Assembly (NCBI GenBank): GCA_013298375.1
Contig: JAAFHM010000145.1
Location: 1 to 10,344 of the forward strand
Length of the DNA: 10,344 nt
Source: Ignavibacteria bacterium
GTDB taxonomy: Bacteria; Bacteroidota; Ignavibacteria; Kapaibacteriales; UBA4661
Direction: 5' to 3'
Shown piece after piece: positions 1-5,859 of the stretch. A program made the position numbers and the translations under genes. The notes below the pieces were generated by a model. The model searched no databases. It worked only from the letters and a program-made list of their open reading frames with translations, and was not told where the DNA came from. The stretch's first letter is position 1. Every line of letters begins with the position of its first letter.

Positions 1-49
1 CATCGGTCAAGCCGTACGCCTGGGCGGCATTTTGTGCTTTGGTTGCCAT
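1..49 (-). CDS. 5' end of an unidentified leftward gene (partial)
   Basis: An ATG on the minus strand at 49-47 opens a reading frame that stays open to the window edge and gives 16 residues (MATKAQNAAQAYGLTD). No SD-like sequence precedes it, which is also true of several solid genes here. It would be transcribed divergently from the receiver gene at 242. The peptide is too short to identify and shows no signal peptide. The call rests on the open frame and on the operator-like repeats between it and the next gene. Confidence 0.35.
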   Translation of the reverse strand, partial: MATKAQNAAQAYGLTD

Positions 50-98
50 AGTCTTTGATGCTTGAGTGGTAAAAAATGGAATTTGTCTGCTATTTTCC

Positions 99-121
99 AT
101 TTACACAAAACAATTTACACA
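99..121. repeat. Direct repeat ATTTACACA, two copies 14 bp apart
   Basis: ATTTACACA occurs at 99-107 and again at 113-121, start to start 14 bp. It sits in the divergent intergenic region, just to the left of a second repeat pair (128-159). Seen directly. A role as a protein-binding site is inference, and in AT-rich DNA a 9-mer pair could be chance. Confidence 0.5.
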
Positions 122-127
122 CTCGCA

Positions 128-159
128 TTTCACCCCAACCTGATGTTGTTTCACCCCAA
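128..159. repeat. Direct repeat TTTCACCCCAA, two copies 21 bp apart (possible operator)
   Basis: TTTCACCCCAA occurs exactly at 128-138 and 149-159. The 21-bp start-to-start distance is two helical turns, so both copies face the same side of the DNA. The right copy ends 5 bp before a TTGAAA -35-like element at 165-170. This geometry is typical of activator sites, including the paired direct repeats bound by LytTR-type regulators. Which protein binds here is not known. Confidence 0.6.
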
Positions 160-164
160 AGTTC

Positions 165-194
165 TTGAAAAATTCGCTCAAAATGTGAATTTTG
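165..194 (+). promoter_or_regulatory. Candidate promoter of the receiver gene
   Basis: TTGAAA at 165-170 is followed after 16 bp by GAATTTTG at 187-194, which matches the TAnnTTTG -10 box at all but the first base. Transcription would start near 200, about 40 bases before the ATG at 242. It lies directly downstream of the 21-bp-spaced repeats. Sequence match only. Confidence 0.3.
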
Positions 195-241
195 CTAAAA
201 GTAATTTTTACGAACTATCACGCCGCTAATCCCTAATCTGT

Positions 242-607
242 ATGCAGAATCGAATGCAGGACTTACAGGTGCTGATTCTCACCAGCGACGAGCATTTAGG
301 CGCAAATTTGCGTGTGTTGCTTGCCTCTTTACCGCAAGCGAATTTCTGCGCCGTCGTGAAGACCGTTTCCGCTTTTAACGCTATGCTGCATCATACGTTG
401 GATGTGGTCTTTGTGGATGCACGCGAACTATACGGACACAAGGGGAAGGGATTAGCAGAGCGTGTTGCCAGCGAAGCCGCGCTGGTCGTGATTGCCCGCG
501 ATGGGCGTGATGCGGTGTTAGCATTTGATATAGAAGCAACCGATTGTGTATCGTTGCCATTAGTGCCATCGCGCCTTTTGACTGCTCTGGAGCGTATCGG
601 GCAGTAA
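242..607 (+). CDS. Stand-alone response-regulator receiver domain protein, LytR/AlgR-like, degenerate
   Basis: The 121-residue product has the CheY-like receiver pattern and nothing else. It shows a first strand VLILTSDEH with acidic residues D16/E17, a third strand VVFVD with the phospho-acceptor Asp at 59, a fourth strand VVIA near 82-85, and a C-terminal AFDIEATDC...LLTALERI stretch resembling receivers of LytTR-type regulators. Two switch positions are altered: A85 stands where Thr/Ser is usual, and L105-P106 replaces the near-invariant Lys-Pro. There is no output domain, and none is encoded before the convergent dapF gene ends at 646. Two starts are possible, 242 and 254; neither has a clear SD, and the longer is given. 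It could be a non-canonical phospho-sink or protein-interaction receiver, or a truncated regulator. Receiver fold likely; function unknown. Confidence 0.75.
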   Translation: MQNRMQDLQVLILTSDEHLGANLRVLLASLPQANFCAVVKTVSAFNAMLHHTLDVVFVDARELYGHKGKGLAERVASEAALVVIARDGRDAVLAFDIEATDCVSLPLVPSRLLTALERIGQ

Positions 608-633
608 AGGCAAGAAGCGGAAACCCATTGCCT
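608..633. terminator. Weak hairpin between convergent genes
   Basis: AGGCAA (608-613) can pair with TTGCCT (628-633) across a 14-base loop, immediately after the receiver stop codon and before the end of dapF. There is no T-run on either side, so it is at best a weak or factor-assisted terminator. Confidence 0.2.
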
Positions 634-645
634 ATCTCTATTTGC

Positions 646-1509
646 CTACACGCTTACCATGAGCGATTTAATGACACGTGCATCGCCTTCAAGAGACAAC
701 TCCTCTATCCCATCGTGCTGAAGAACAAAGTTGACAATGAGTTCGCTACCACTAGGGGGGATGATATGAATGGGAGGCAACATTTCATGCCGTAAATGAG
801 CAATAATCGCCGTTGAAATTGCCCCTGTTCCACAAGCACCGGTTTCGGCTTCCACACCCCGCTCGAATGTGCGCAGACGCATCGTTTGTTCGCCGACTAT
901 GGTGTAGAAATTGGCATTTGCACCACGTGGAAAGGCGCTATTGTGCCGCACAGCCGCTCCCCATTGGGCAATGTCAAAGCCATTGAAACCAGATTGCATA
1001 ACACCACCAACTTCTGGAAACCAAATCACAGCATGGTCGGAGCCAACATTGACGTACCCCGCCGTGATTTTGACATCATTATCAAGCCGCAGCAGCATTG
1101 GAAAAACAATTTCTTCCGGTTCGGGGAAGTACAAGCGCACTGACGCACGGATAGGGTGAATCTCTGCTTGATATTTACTATCCGAAGCCGTAAACCAAAT
1201 ATTCGGTGTACGGGAAGAGGTAAAAAATCCATGCTGCTCGGCAAAATGAACCGCGCAGCGCCCGCCATTGCCACACATCGCACCAAATGTACCATCGGGA
1301 TTAAAAAAGCGCATGACGAAGTGCAAGCCCGATTCTGCCGAAGCCTCCTCGACTAATATCAACCCTTCGGTGCGAGGTAAGTTGGCGCTTGCAGGGCAGA
1401 GTTTTTGTGCTAATTCGCTTCCTTCCTGTTCGGAAAGATGATATTTGCGATTATCAAGCACGACGAAGGTATTCCCAGCGCCAGACATGAGCGAAACGTC
1501 CATATCCAT
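646..1509 (-). CDS. dapF: Diaminopimelate epimerase
   Basis: DapF interconverts LL- and meso-2,6-diaminopimelate in the cytoplasm, the last step before meso-DAP enters lysine or peptidoglycan synthesis. Both catalytic cysteines are in place: C79 in MCGNGGRC and C226 in ETGACGTGA. The N-terminal GAGNTFVVLDNR matches the family's GxGNDFVVxD signature, and E216-R217 precede the second cysteine as expected. The start at 1509 is chosen because GAGGAG lies at 1524-1519 with a 9-base spacer, and because the usual DapF N-terminus begins here, giving 287 residues. An upstream in-frame ATG at 1581 would add 24 atypical residues, but it would overlap the TPR gene's stop as ATGA. It follows the TPR protein gene by 68 bases and is probably co-transcribed with it. 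Complete and apparently functional. Confidence 0.95.
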   Translation of the reverse strand: MDMDVSLMSGAGNTFVVLDNRKYHLSEQEGSELAQKLCPASANLPRTEGLILVEEASAESGLHFVMRFFNPDGTFGAMCGNGGRCAVHFAEQHGFFTSSRTPNIWFTASDSKYQAEIHPIRASVRLYFPEPEEIVFPMLLRLDNDVKITAGYVNVGSDHAVIWFPEVGGVMQSGFNGFDIAQWGAAVRHNSAFPRGANANFYTIVGEQTMRLRTFERGVEAETGACGTGAISTAIIAHLRHEMLPPIHIIPPSGSELIVNFVLQHDGIEELSLEGDARVIKSLMVSV

Positions 1510-1518
1510 AGTATTCTG

Positions 1519-1524
1519 CTCCTC
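1519..1524 (-). promoter_or_regulatory. Ribosome binding site deciding the dapF start
   Basis: GAGGAG on the minus strand, 9 bases before the ATG at 1509. It favours this start over the in-frame ATG at 1581, which has no comparable site. Confidence 0.7.
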
Positions 1525-1577
1525 AAAAAATGAACAACAATCGTGAAAAAAGTGATCAATTCGCCCAATGTACAACC

Positions 1578-2756
1578 TCATTTCCCATATGGGCGTTCTA
1601 AAAACTGTTTTGCGTACTTATGCGAATCATAATAATCTTCCCAACCGAGAACTTTTTTGTATTGCATAACAGCAAGATCGCGCTTGCCCTGAATATCGTA
1701 AATATTGCCAACACGGGAGTTGAGCATAATCATCCAGCCGGAGGGCTTTTCGTCGAGTTTACGGGAAAACTCGTCGCATTTGTAAAAATAGTTGAGAGCC
1801 TCGTCATATTTGCCACGCTGCATAAGCGATAGACCAATGTAGTACATTGATTCACGGGCAATAATGTTATCGTAACCAACTTTGCGATCAATACAGTTAT
1901 TCAAGATTTCACGCCATGCGCCTTCCATTTTATCGTAGTTGCCCAACTGCACGTAGCATCGCCCCAAATAGGCTTTGAACATGGAGTTTTTAGGGTAATC
2001 CCCACACAACTGCTCGGCAATGGCAAGTGCTTCGGTGTAATTCCGTTCCATGCCGTATTGTAGTTGCAATAGCACAACCTTTGCTTCGGTCGAGGCGTAG
2101 CGTGCGCTTTGTGCAGCCAGCTTCAGCTCCGCAATACCAGCCCGTTTATCGCCCGGTGGAAGCATAGCGATAAGCGGTTTGACAGCCGGATACCGCTCAG
2201 GAATGGACTCCATAAAATAATGATAAATCCCAATACCCAGCATCACATCACGGTTTCCAGGCGCAACCTCTTGGCATTTCTGCACAAGGTCAAAGGCTCT
2301 TTTGCCATCAAGTGCCGCCGCAGCCCAATCATTCCGTAAAACAAAAAATCGTCCGCGAAAGCCCATAATACCCCCCTTGAAGAACAGCCCGACAATATCG
2401 TTTTCGTTTTGACCAAGAATACTGTCGCATAGTGTGATAACGCGGCTGACTTTACGTAAAAATCGCTCGTCCATGCGCTTATCACGGCTGTTTGTGCTGA
2501 TTTCCCACCAATCAACCATTGCATCCAAGAAATAGCCTACCGGATGCTGCGGATATGCCTGTATCACCTTTTGAAACTCCGTACTGGCACTATCAAACTC
2601 TAAGTTGTAAATATGGCGAACACCAACACGTACTGCCGCATCAGCATCGGAGCGCATCAGCGCCCACTGTGCCTGAACGGGTGCAATGCCGAACATGGCA
2701 AGGGTAAAAACAACGATGCAAGCCAAGCGTGGAAGAGAGCAGACAAATACATTCAC
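1578..2756 (-). CDS. Exported tetratricopeptide-repeat (TPR) protein
   Basis: The 392-residue product starts with a hydrophobic stretch (about residues 11-26) ending in VQA, a good signal-peptidase I site after residue 29, so it is probably periplasmic. The rest is helical with TPR-like units. Examples are near 48-80 (Y-LEFDSASTEFQKVIQAYP), 230-275 (EALAIAEQL, then a YLGRCYVQLGNYDK unit) and 305-370 (YYIGLSLMQRGKYDEALNYF, then a VGNIYDIQGKRDLAVMQYKK unit). TPR arrays are protein-protein scaffolds; no enzymatic motif is seen. The start is uncertain. The first conventional in-frame codon is a GTG at 2756 without an SD, while an in-frame CTG at 2801 has AGGAG seven bases upstream and would lengthen the signal-peptide n-region by 15 residues. 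It lies between an orphan hicB-like gene and dapF, likely in one operon. No specific function recognised. Confidence 0.85.
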   Translation of the reverse strand: MNVFVCSLPRLACIVVFTLAMFGIAPVQAQWALMRSDADAAVRVGVRHIYNLEFDSASTEFQKVIQAYPQHPVGYFLDAMVDWWEISTNSRDKRMDERFLRKVSRVITLCDSILGQNENDIVGLFFKGGIMGFRGRFFVLRNDWAAAALDGKRAFDLVQKCQEVAPGNRDVMLGIGIYHYFMESIPERYPAVKPLIAMLPPGDKRAGIAELKLAAQSARYASTEAKVVLLQLQYGMERNYTEALAIAEQLCGDYPKNSMFKAYLGRCYVQLGNYDKMEGAWREILNNCIDRKVGYDNIIARESMYYIGLSLMQRGKYDEALNYFYKCDEFSRKLDEKPSGWMIMLNSRVGNIYDIQGKRDLAVMQYKKVLGWEDYYDSHKYAKQFLERPYGK

Positions 2757-2808
2757 AGCAAAGACAGAATAACGAAATGGGCAAAATGGTGGATTGCGCA
2801 GGTGCGTT

Positions 2809-2813
2809 CTCCT
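2809..2813 (-). promoter_or_regulatory. SD-like AGGAG ahead of an in-frame CTG of the TPR gene
   Basis: AGGAG on the minus strand (2813-2809) stands seven bases before a CTG codon (2801-2799) that is in frame with the TPR protein. No such site exists before the GTG at 2756. It may mark the real translation start, or be chance. Confidence 0.35.
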
Positions 2814-2882
2814 CTTGGGCGCTTTGGAACATGGGAAAAGTTTAAGGATAATGCGTTTTCCAAAGTGTTTTCACGAGTGATT

Positions 2883-3062
2883 TCAAGAAAGGCTTGCAAT
2901 ATACTCCAAAACTCTTTTTTTCATTGCCTCCTCGACTTCTACGTGGGCTGTGCCTTTAATCATTTCCTCTAACTGAGGGCAGTATGAGGCGTAGCCCGAT
3001 TCGCCCCAGCGACGAATGAGAATCTCGTAATCATGCGGGTTGGTGCTGATTGGTTTATCCAT
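2883..3062 (-). CDS. Orphan HicB-like small protein
   Basis: The 59-residue product carries the short HicB-type pattern: a strand YEILIRRWGESGY, then ASYCPQLEEM (family pattern GYxAxCPxL), a Gly-Thr turn and an amphipathic helix VEVEEAMKKRVLEYIAS. HicB proteins normally pair with the HicA RNase toxin and often carry a DNA-binding C-terminus. Here there is no HicA-like ORF on either side and no DNA-binding extension. The ATG at 3062 is preferred over a TTG at 3092 that would add ten residues without support. It is the first gene of the probable hicB-like/TPR/dapF leftward group. It may be a stand-alone HicB-fold protein rather than an antitoxin. Confidence 0.7.
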   Translation of the reverse strand: MDKPISTNPHDYEILIRRWGESGYASYCPQLEEMIKGTAHVEVEEAMKKRVLEYIASLS

Positions 3063-3151
3063 AACAAAAAATTGTTCAGTGTTGAATGGCAAAAAAAATG
3101 CGTCGCGGGTGAGCTTTTATCACATATCGCGGGCAAGTGAATATCTATGCG

Positions 3152-3159
3152 CAAAATTA
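3152..3159 (-). promoter_or_regulatory. Candidate -10 box for the leftward hicB-like/TPR/dapF group
   Basis: TAATTTTG on the minus strand (3159-3152) is an exact TAnnTTTG match, about 90 bases before the hicB-like ATG. The -35 region 17 bases upstream is only a T-run, so the promoter call is tentative. Confidence 0.35.
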
Positions 3160-3294
3160 CAATTTCTTTTTCCGAAAAAAAATGATTCTGCCCGTGAAAC
3201 TTTTTTTATGTCGGCTCGTTTATCAAATAAAGAGAAAAAGCACATAATTTTTACCGTACTATTTATATCATTATTTTTCATTAAAGGTATAGCC

Positions 3295-3648
3295 ATGAAA
3301 AAACAATATCTCTCCGCATTGCTTTTTGCAATAATCTTTGCTATAATGCCAGCATTTTTGGCAGCACAATCAACAACAACCTCCCAAAGCGATATTGCAA
3401 CATTGCGTAAAGCGATAGGTTACCCGCAATGGGCTATCAATCGTCAAATTGAAGGACGCTTTGTGATGGAAGTGTACGTCGGCAGCAATGGTGAAGTTGC
3501 AATGGTGAATTTTGACGCAACCAACAGCACTACCGAAATCACCCCGCTTATTGCCGAGGTATCACAAAAAATCTACGAATATCGCTTTTCTCCTGAACTT
3601 GCGGGACAGACCTTGCGCATTCCATTCCGCTTTGCGCTGACAAAATAA
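3295..3648 (+). CDS. Secreted protein with a TonB C-terminal-like domain
   Basis: The 117-residue product has a signal peptide: KK at 2-3, a hydrophobic core of about 5-22, and cleavage near AxxLAA-Q25. A single domain follows that reads like the TonB/TolA C-terminal fold. It has AIGYPQWAINRQIEGRF at about 40-56, then a strand MEVYVGSNGEVAMV, a helix, and a final YRFSPELAGQTLRIPFRFAL, matching the family's GYPxxA...EGxVxVxVxVxxxGxV...FxPA..G..V..P..F pattern. There is no transmembrane anchor or proline-rich linker, so it cannot be a full energy-transducing TonB. The ATG at 3295 has AAAGG seven bases before it and starts a normal signal peptide; an upstream extension of this frame to 3040 has no such features. 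It converges with the ribosomal operon. Periplasmic role unknown. Confidence 0.8.
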   Translation: MKKQYLSALLFAIIFAIMPAFLAAQSTTTSQSDIATLRKAIGYPQWAINRQIEGRFVMEVYVGSNGEVAMVNFDATNSTTEITPLIAEVSQKIYEYRFSPELAGQTLRIPFRFALTK

Positions 3649-3673
3649 TGTCTCGGATAGGTTGATAAAAACA

Positions 3674-3721
3674 GAGCTTCCGCACGTGACTTCATCAATA
3701 AGAAGTCGTGTGCGGAAGTTC
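3674..3721. repeat. Long inverted repeat (17-20 bp arms) after the TonB-like gene
   Basis: The arm at 3677-3693 pairs with 3702-3718 across an 8-base loop, with only two internal mismatches. G-C, A-T and G-T pairs can extend it outward to 3674/3721. It begins 25 bases after the TonB-like stop codon. No T-run follows, so it is not a classical terminator. It could protect the 3' end of the mRNA or back up the terminator at 3764. Confidence 0.65.
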
Positions 3722-3763
3722 CCATTATATGGGAAAAGCAAATATGCTCTAACCCGCAATAAC

Positions 3764-3798
3764 AAAAAAGGCAATCGCTTGTATGCGATTGCCTTTTT
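3764..3798. terminator. Bidirectional intrinsic terminator
   Basis: A perfect 9-bp stem (3770-3778 with 3785-3793) and 6-base loop are flanked by six A on the left and five T on the right, so it works in both directions. It serves the TonB-like gene (+) and the rplKAJL operon (-), whose last stop codon is 28 bases away. Confidence 0.92.
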
Positions 3799-3825
3799 GT
3801 TTCTCTTCTCTGGAGAAGCAGAAAT

Positions 3826-4206
3826 TTACTTGAGAGTAACTTTTGCGCCTGCTTCTTCAAGTTTTTTCTTCATGCTCTCGGATTCGTCTTTGGTTGCGCC
3901 TTCTTTGAGGACTTTTGGAGCGCCATCAACCATGTCTTTTGCTTCTTTCAAGCCAAGACCGGTCAATTCACGCACAACTTTGATAACATTGAGTTTGCTT
4001 GCACCAGCATCGGTGAGTTCAACGTCAAATTCAGTTTTTTCTTCAACTGCAGCCGCAGGTGCGCCAGCAGCAGGCATAGCGCCCATCATCATCGGAGCAG
4101 CAGCCGTCACACCGAATTTGTCTTCGAGAGCTTTTTTAAGGTCAGCAGCTTCCATCAAGGTAAGGCTGCTAATATCTTCTACGAGTTTTGATACTTTATC
4201 AGACAT
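3826..4206 (-). CDS. rplL: 50S ribosomal protein L7/L12
   Basis: L7/L12 is the multi-copy stalk protein that binds L10 and recruits translational GTPases. The 126-residue product has the N-terminal dimerisation helices (about 1-33), an Ala/Gly/Met/Pro-rich hinge (about 35-54) and the conserved globular domain with EKTEFDVEL, IKVVRELTGLGLKEAK and DMVDGAP. The start at 4206 is fixed by homology and by GGAG nine bases upstream; a 23-residue upstream extension is not credible. It is the last gene of the operon. A terminator follows after 28 bases instead of the usual rpoB, and 209 bases of spacer separate it from rplJ. Confidence 0.98.
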   Translation of the reverse strand: MSDKVSKLVEDISSLTLMEAADLKKALEDKFGVTAAAPMMMGAMPAAGAPAAAVEEKTEFDVELTDAGASKLNVIKVVRELTGLGLKEAKDMVDGAPKVLKEGATKDESESMKKKLEEAGAKVTLK

Positions 4207-4415
4207 TGGGAATAACTCCAAAAAAATGAAAAATGTTGTGTTCTGTTGAATATTTTGCCAATCGTATGAAGGCAAAACAATGTGAGTTGAGGCGGCAAGC
4301 CGCTTGAAATCAAATTTGGAATGAAATTGTCAAAAAGCACGATGAACTGATGATAGAATCGGAATCGCTGGTACGGAAAAAATTCAGCACTCAAGATTCC
4401 TAACCCAATACGTCG
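4207..4415 (-). other. 209-base rplJ-rplL spacer with small inverted repeats
   Basis: No gene is seen here. Two short inverted repeats are present: TTTTGCC/GGCAAAA (4253-4259 with 4271-4277) and GCGG/CCGC (4292-4295 with 4300-4303). Neither has a T-run. The spacer is unusually long for two genes whose products form one complex and could carry an RNA processing site, an attenuator or an internal promoter. All of these are inference. Confidence 0.4.
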
Positions 4416-4940
4416 TTATTTACCTTGCTTTTTCGCTACTTCTTCGACGAGATATGCCACATCACGCATAACTGCGTTGATGGAACCCACGATGCCAGAA
4501 ATTGGAGCGTGAATGCTACCAATAATGCCAGCAATCATATCCTCGCGTGTTGGAAGTTCGGACACGGCTTTAAGTTGCGAACCGTCGAAAGATTGTCCTT
4601 CGATGATTGCAAGTTTCAGTTCCGGCTTTTTGTCTTTCTCGAAATACTTCCGAATGACTTTTGCCGGAGCAATCGGGTCGTCATACGCAAAGACAATCGC
4701 TGTATTGCCTTTGAGGGCTTTTTCAGCAACGTCAAATTTTCCATCTTCTTTCAAAGCAAGATGGATAAGCGTATTTTTTGCCAATTTCATTTCAGCATTG
4801 ACTTTGCGGAATTCCCGACGGAGTTCGCTGGATTGTGCTACGGTCATACCGCCCGCATTCACAAGGTACATGGACTTTGTGTTTTCGAGCTGACGGACAA
4901 GTCCAGCAACAATTTCGCGTTTTTTCTCTTTGGTAACCAT
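4416..4940 (-). CDS. rplJ: 50S ribosomal protein L10
   Basis: L10 anchors the L7/L12 dimers at the base of the ribosomal stalk. The 174-residue product shows the typical N-terminus (MVTKEKKREIVAGL), the rRNA-binding domain with LRREFRKVNAEMKLAKNTL, a central IVFAYDDPIAPAKVI stretch, and a C-terminal helix that carries L7/L12. The start at 4940 fits family length; a further 18 codons upstream are without homology. It is preceded by 125 bases containing a hairpin that could be the autogenous L10 leader, and followed after 209 bases by rplL. Confidence 0.98.
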   Translation of the reverse strand: MVTKEKKREIVAGLVRQLENTKSMYLVNAGGMTVAQSSELRREFRKVNAEMKLAKNTLIHLALKEDGKFDVAEKALKGNTAIVFAYDDPIAPAKVIRKYFEKDKKPELKLAIIEGQSFDGSQLKAVSELPTREDMIAGIIGSIHAPISGIVGSINAVMRDVAYLVEEVAKKQGK

Positions 4941-4990
4941 GCTGAATGTTGAATTAAATAATGCGTGGTCGGAATATGAGATATAAGGGC

Positions 4991-5019
4991 GCAATGAGCA
5001 GTTACAGCCGCGTCATTGC
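4991..5019 (-). promoter_or_regulatory. Candidate L10 leader hairpin (autogenous control)
   Basis: In the 125 bases between rplA and rplJ, GCAATGA (minus strand 5019-5013) can pair with TCATTGC (4997-4991) around a 15-base loop containing GTAACTG. In many bacteria the L10-L7/L12 complex binds a leader structure just here to repress its own translation. The position is right. A match to the known L10-leader consensus has not been shown. Confidence 0.35.
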
Positions 5020-5065
5020 TTGAGTGCGTAAACATTGTTAGAAAGGAAGCGCTTCAAGAAGCACG

Positions 5066-5770
5066 TTATCCTTGAATCAAGAGCAATTCTGTTTCGGAAA
5101 TAGCAACACCAGGTCCCATTGTCGAGGAAAGGTGGACGCTCTTGATATATTTGCCTTTAGCAGTCGAAGGCTTTGCACGAAGAATGCTTGCATAAAATGT
5201 GCGGAAGTTTTCTTCGATTTTTGCTGGGTCAAATGACGCTTTGCCAATACCCGCATGGATATTGCCAGCTTTATCAACACGGAATTCAATCTTACCAGCT
5301 TTCACCTCGCGTACTGCTTTTGCAACATCGGTCGTAACGGTGCCGCTTTTGGGGTTTGGCATCAAACCGCGTGGACCAAGAATTTTACCCAAACGACCAA
5401 GTTGACCCATCACGTCTGGTGTAGCGATGATAATGTCGGTATCAGTCCAGCCGCCTTGAATTTTTTCAAGATATTCTTCAAATCCGGCACAATCCGCACC
5501 AGCAGCAAGAGCCTCTTTGTCAAGTGGCGATTTAGCGATAACAAGCACACGGACAGTTTTACCCGTTCCGTTTGGAAGGGCGACGGTTCCGCGCACGACT
5601 TGATCTGCTTTGCGGGGATCTACGCCAAGTTGCATAGCAATATCGAATGACTCATCGAATTTTGCGGTAGCATTTTTTTTGACTAACGCGATTGCTTCTG
5701 CAATGGTGTATTCTTTATTGGGGGTAATGCTCTTAATCGCAGCATTAAAACGTTTACTACGGCGTTTCAT
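5066..5770 (-). CDS. rplA: 50S ribosomal protein L1
   Basis: L1 forms the mobile stalk at the E site, and in many bacteria it represses its own operon. The 234-residue product is family length. It contains KFDESFDIAMQLGVDPRKADQ, the LGKILGPRGLMPNPKSGTVT signature (about residues 124-143), a DKAGNIHAGIGKASF stretch, and the C-terminal STMGPGVAI. The ATG at 5770 begins the expected MKRRSKRF N-terminus, with only a weak GAAGAA purine run before it. It lies 89 bases after rplK. Confidence 0.98.
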   Translation of the reverse strand: MKRRSKRFNAAIKSITPNKEYTIAEAIALVKKNATAKFDESFDIAMQLGVDPRKADQVVRGTVALPNGTGKTVRVLVIAKSPLDKEALAAGADCAGFEEYLEKIQGGWTDTDIIIATPDVMGQLGRLGKILGPRGLMPNPKSGTVTTDVAKAVREVKAGKIEFRVDKAGNIHAGIGKASFDPAKIEENFRTFYASILRAKPSTAKGKYIKSVHLSSTMGPGVAISETELLLIQG

Positions 5771-5859
5771 AAATATTCTTCAGAAACAATGATGAAAATG
5801 CGGTACAAACGGGCGTTCTGATGCCCTTCCGCGTTATAGAGTCAGAATCAGGAAGGTTT

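Noticed and set aside
886..1356. Rightward ORFs opposite dapF
   Set aside because: They are antisense shadows of a gene with both catalytic motifs intact.
2641..2832. 63-residue leftward ORF overlapping the start of the TPR gene
   Set aside because: It is in another frame of the TPR signal-peptide region with no motif. Cys-rich but unsupported.
3040..3294. In-frame upstream extension of the TonB-like gene
   Set aside because: The residues show no homology and run through intergenic AT-rich DNA. The signal peptide and an SD both mark 3295.
4425..4952. Long rightward ORFs opposite rplJ, rplA and rplK
   Set aside because: They are antisense shadows of conserved ribosomal protein genes, with no recognisable motifs and no promoter.
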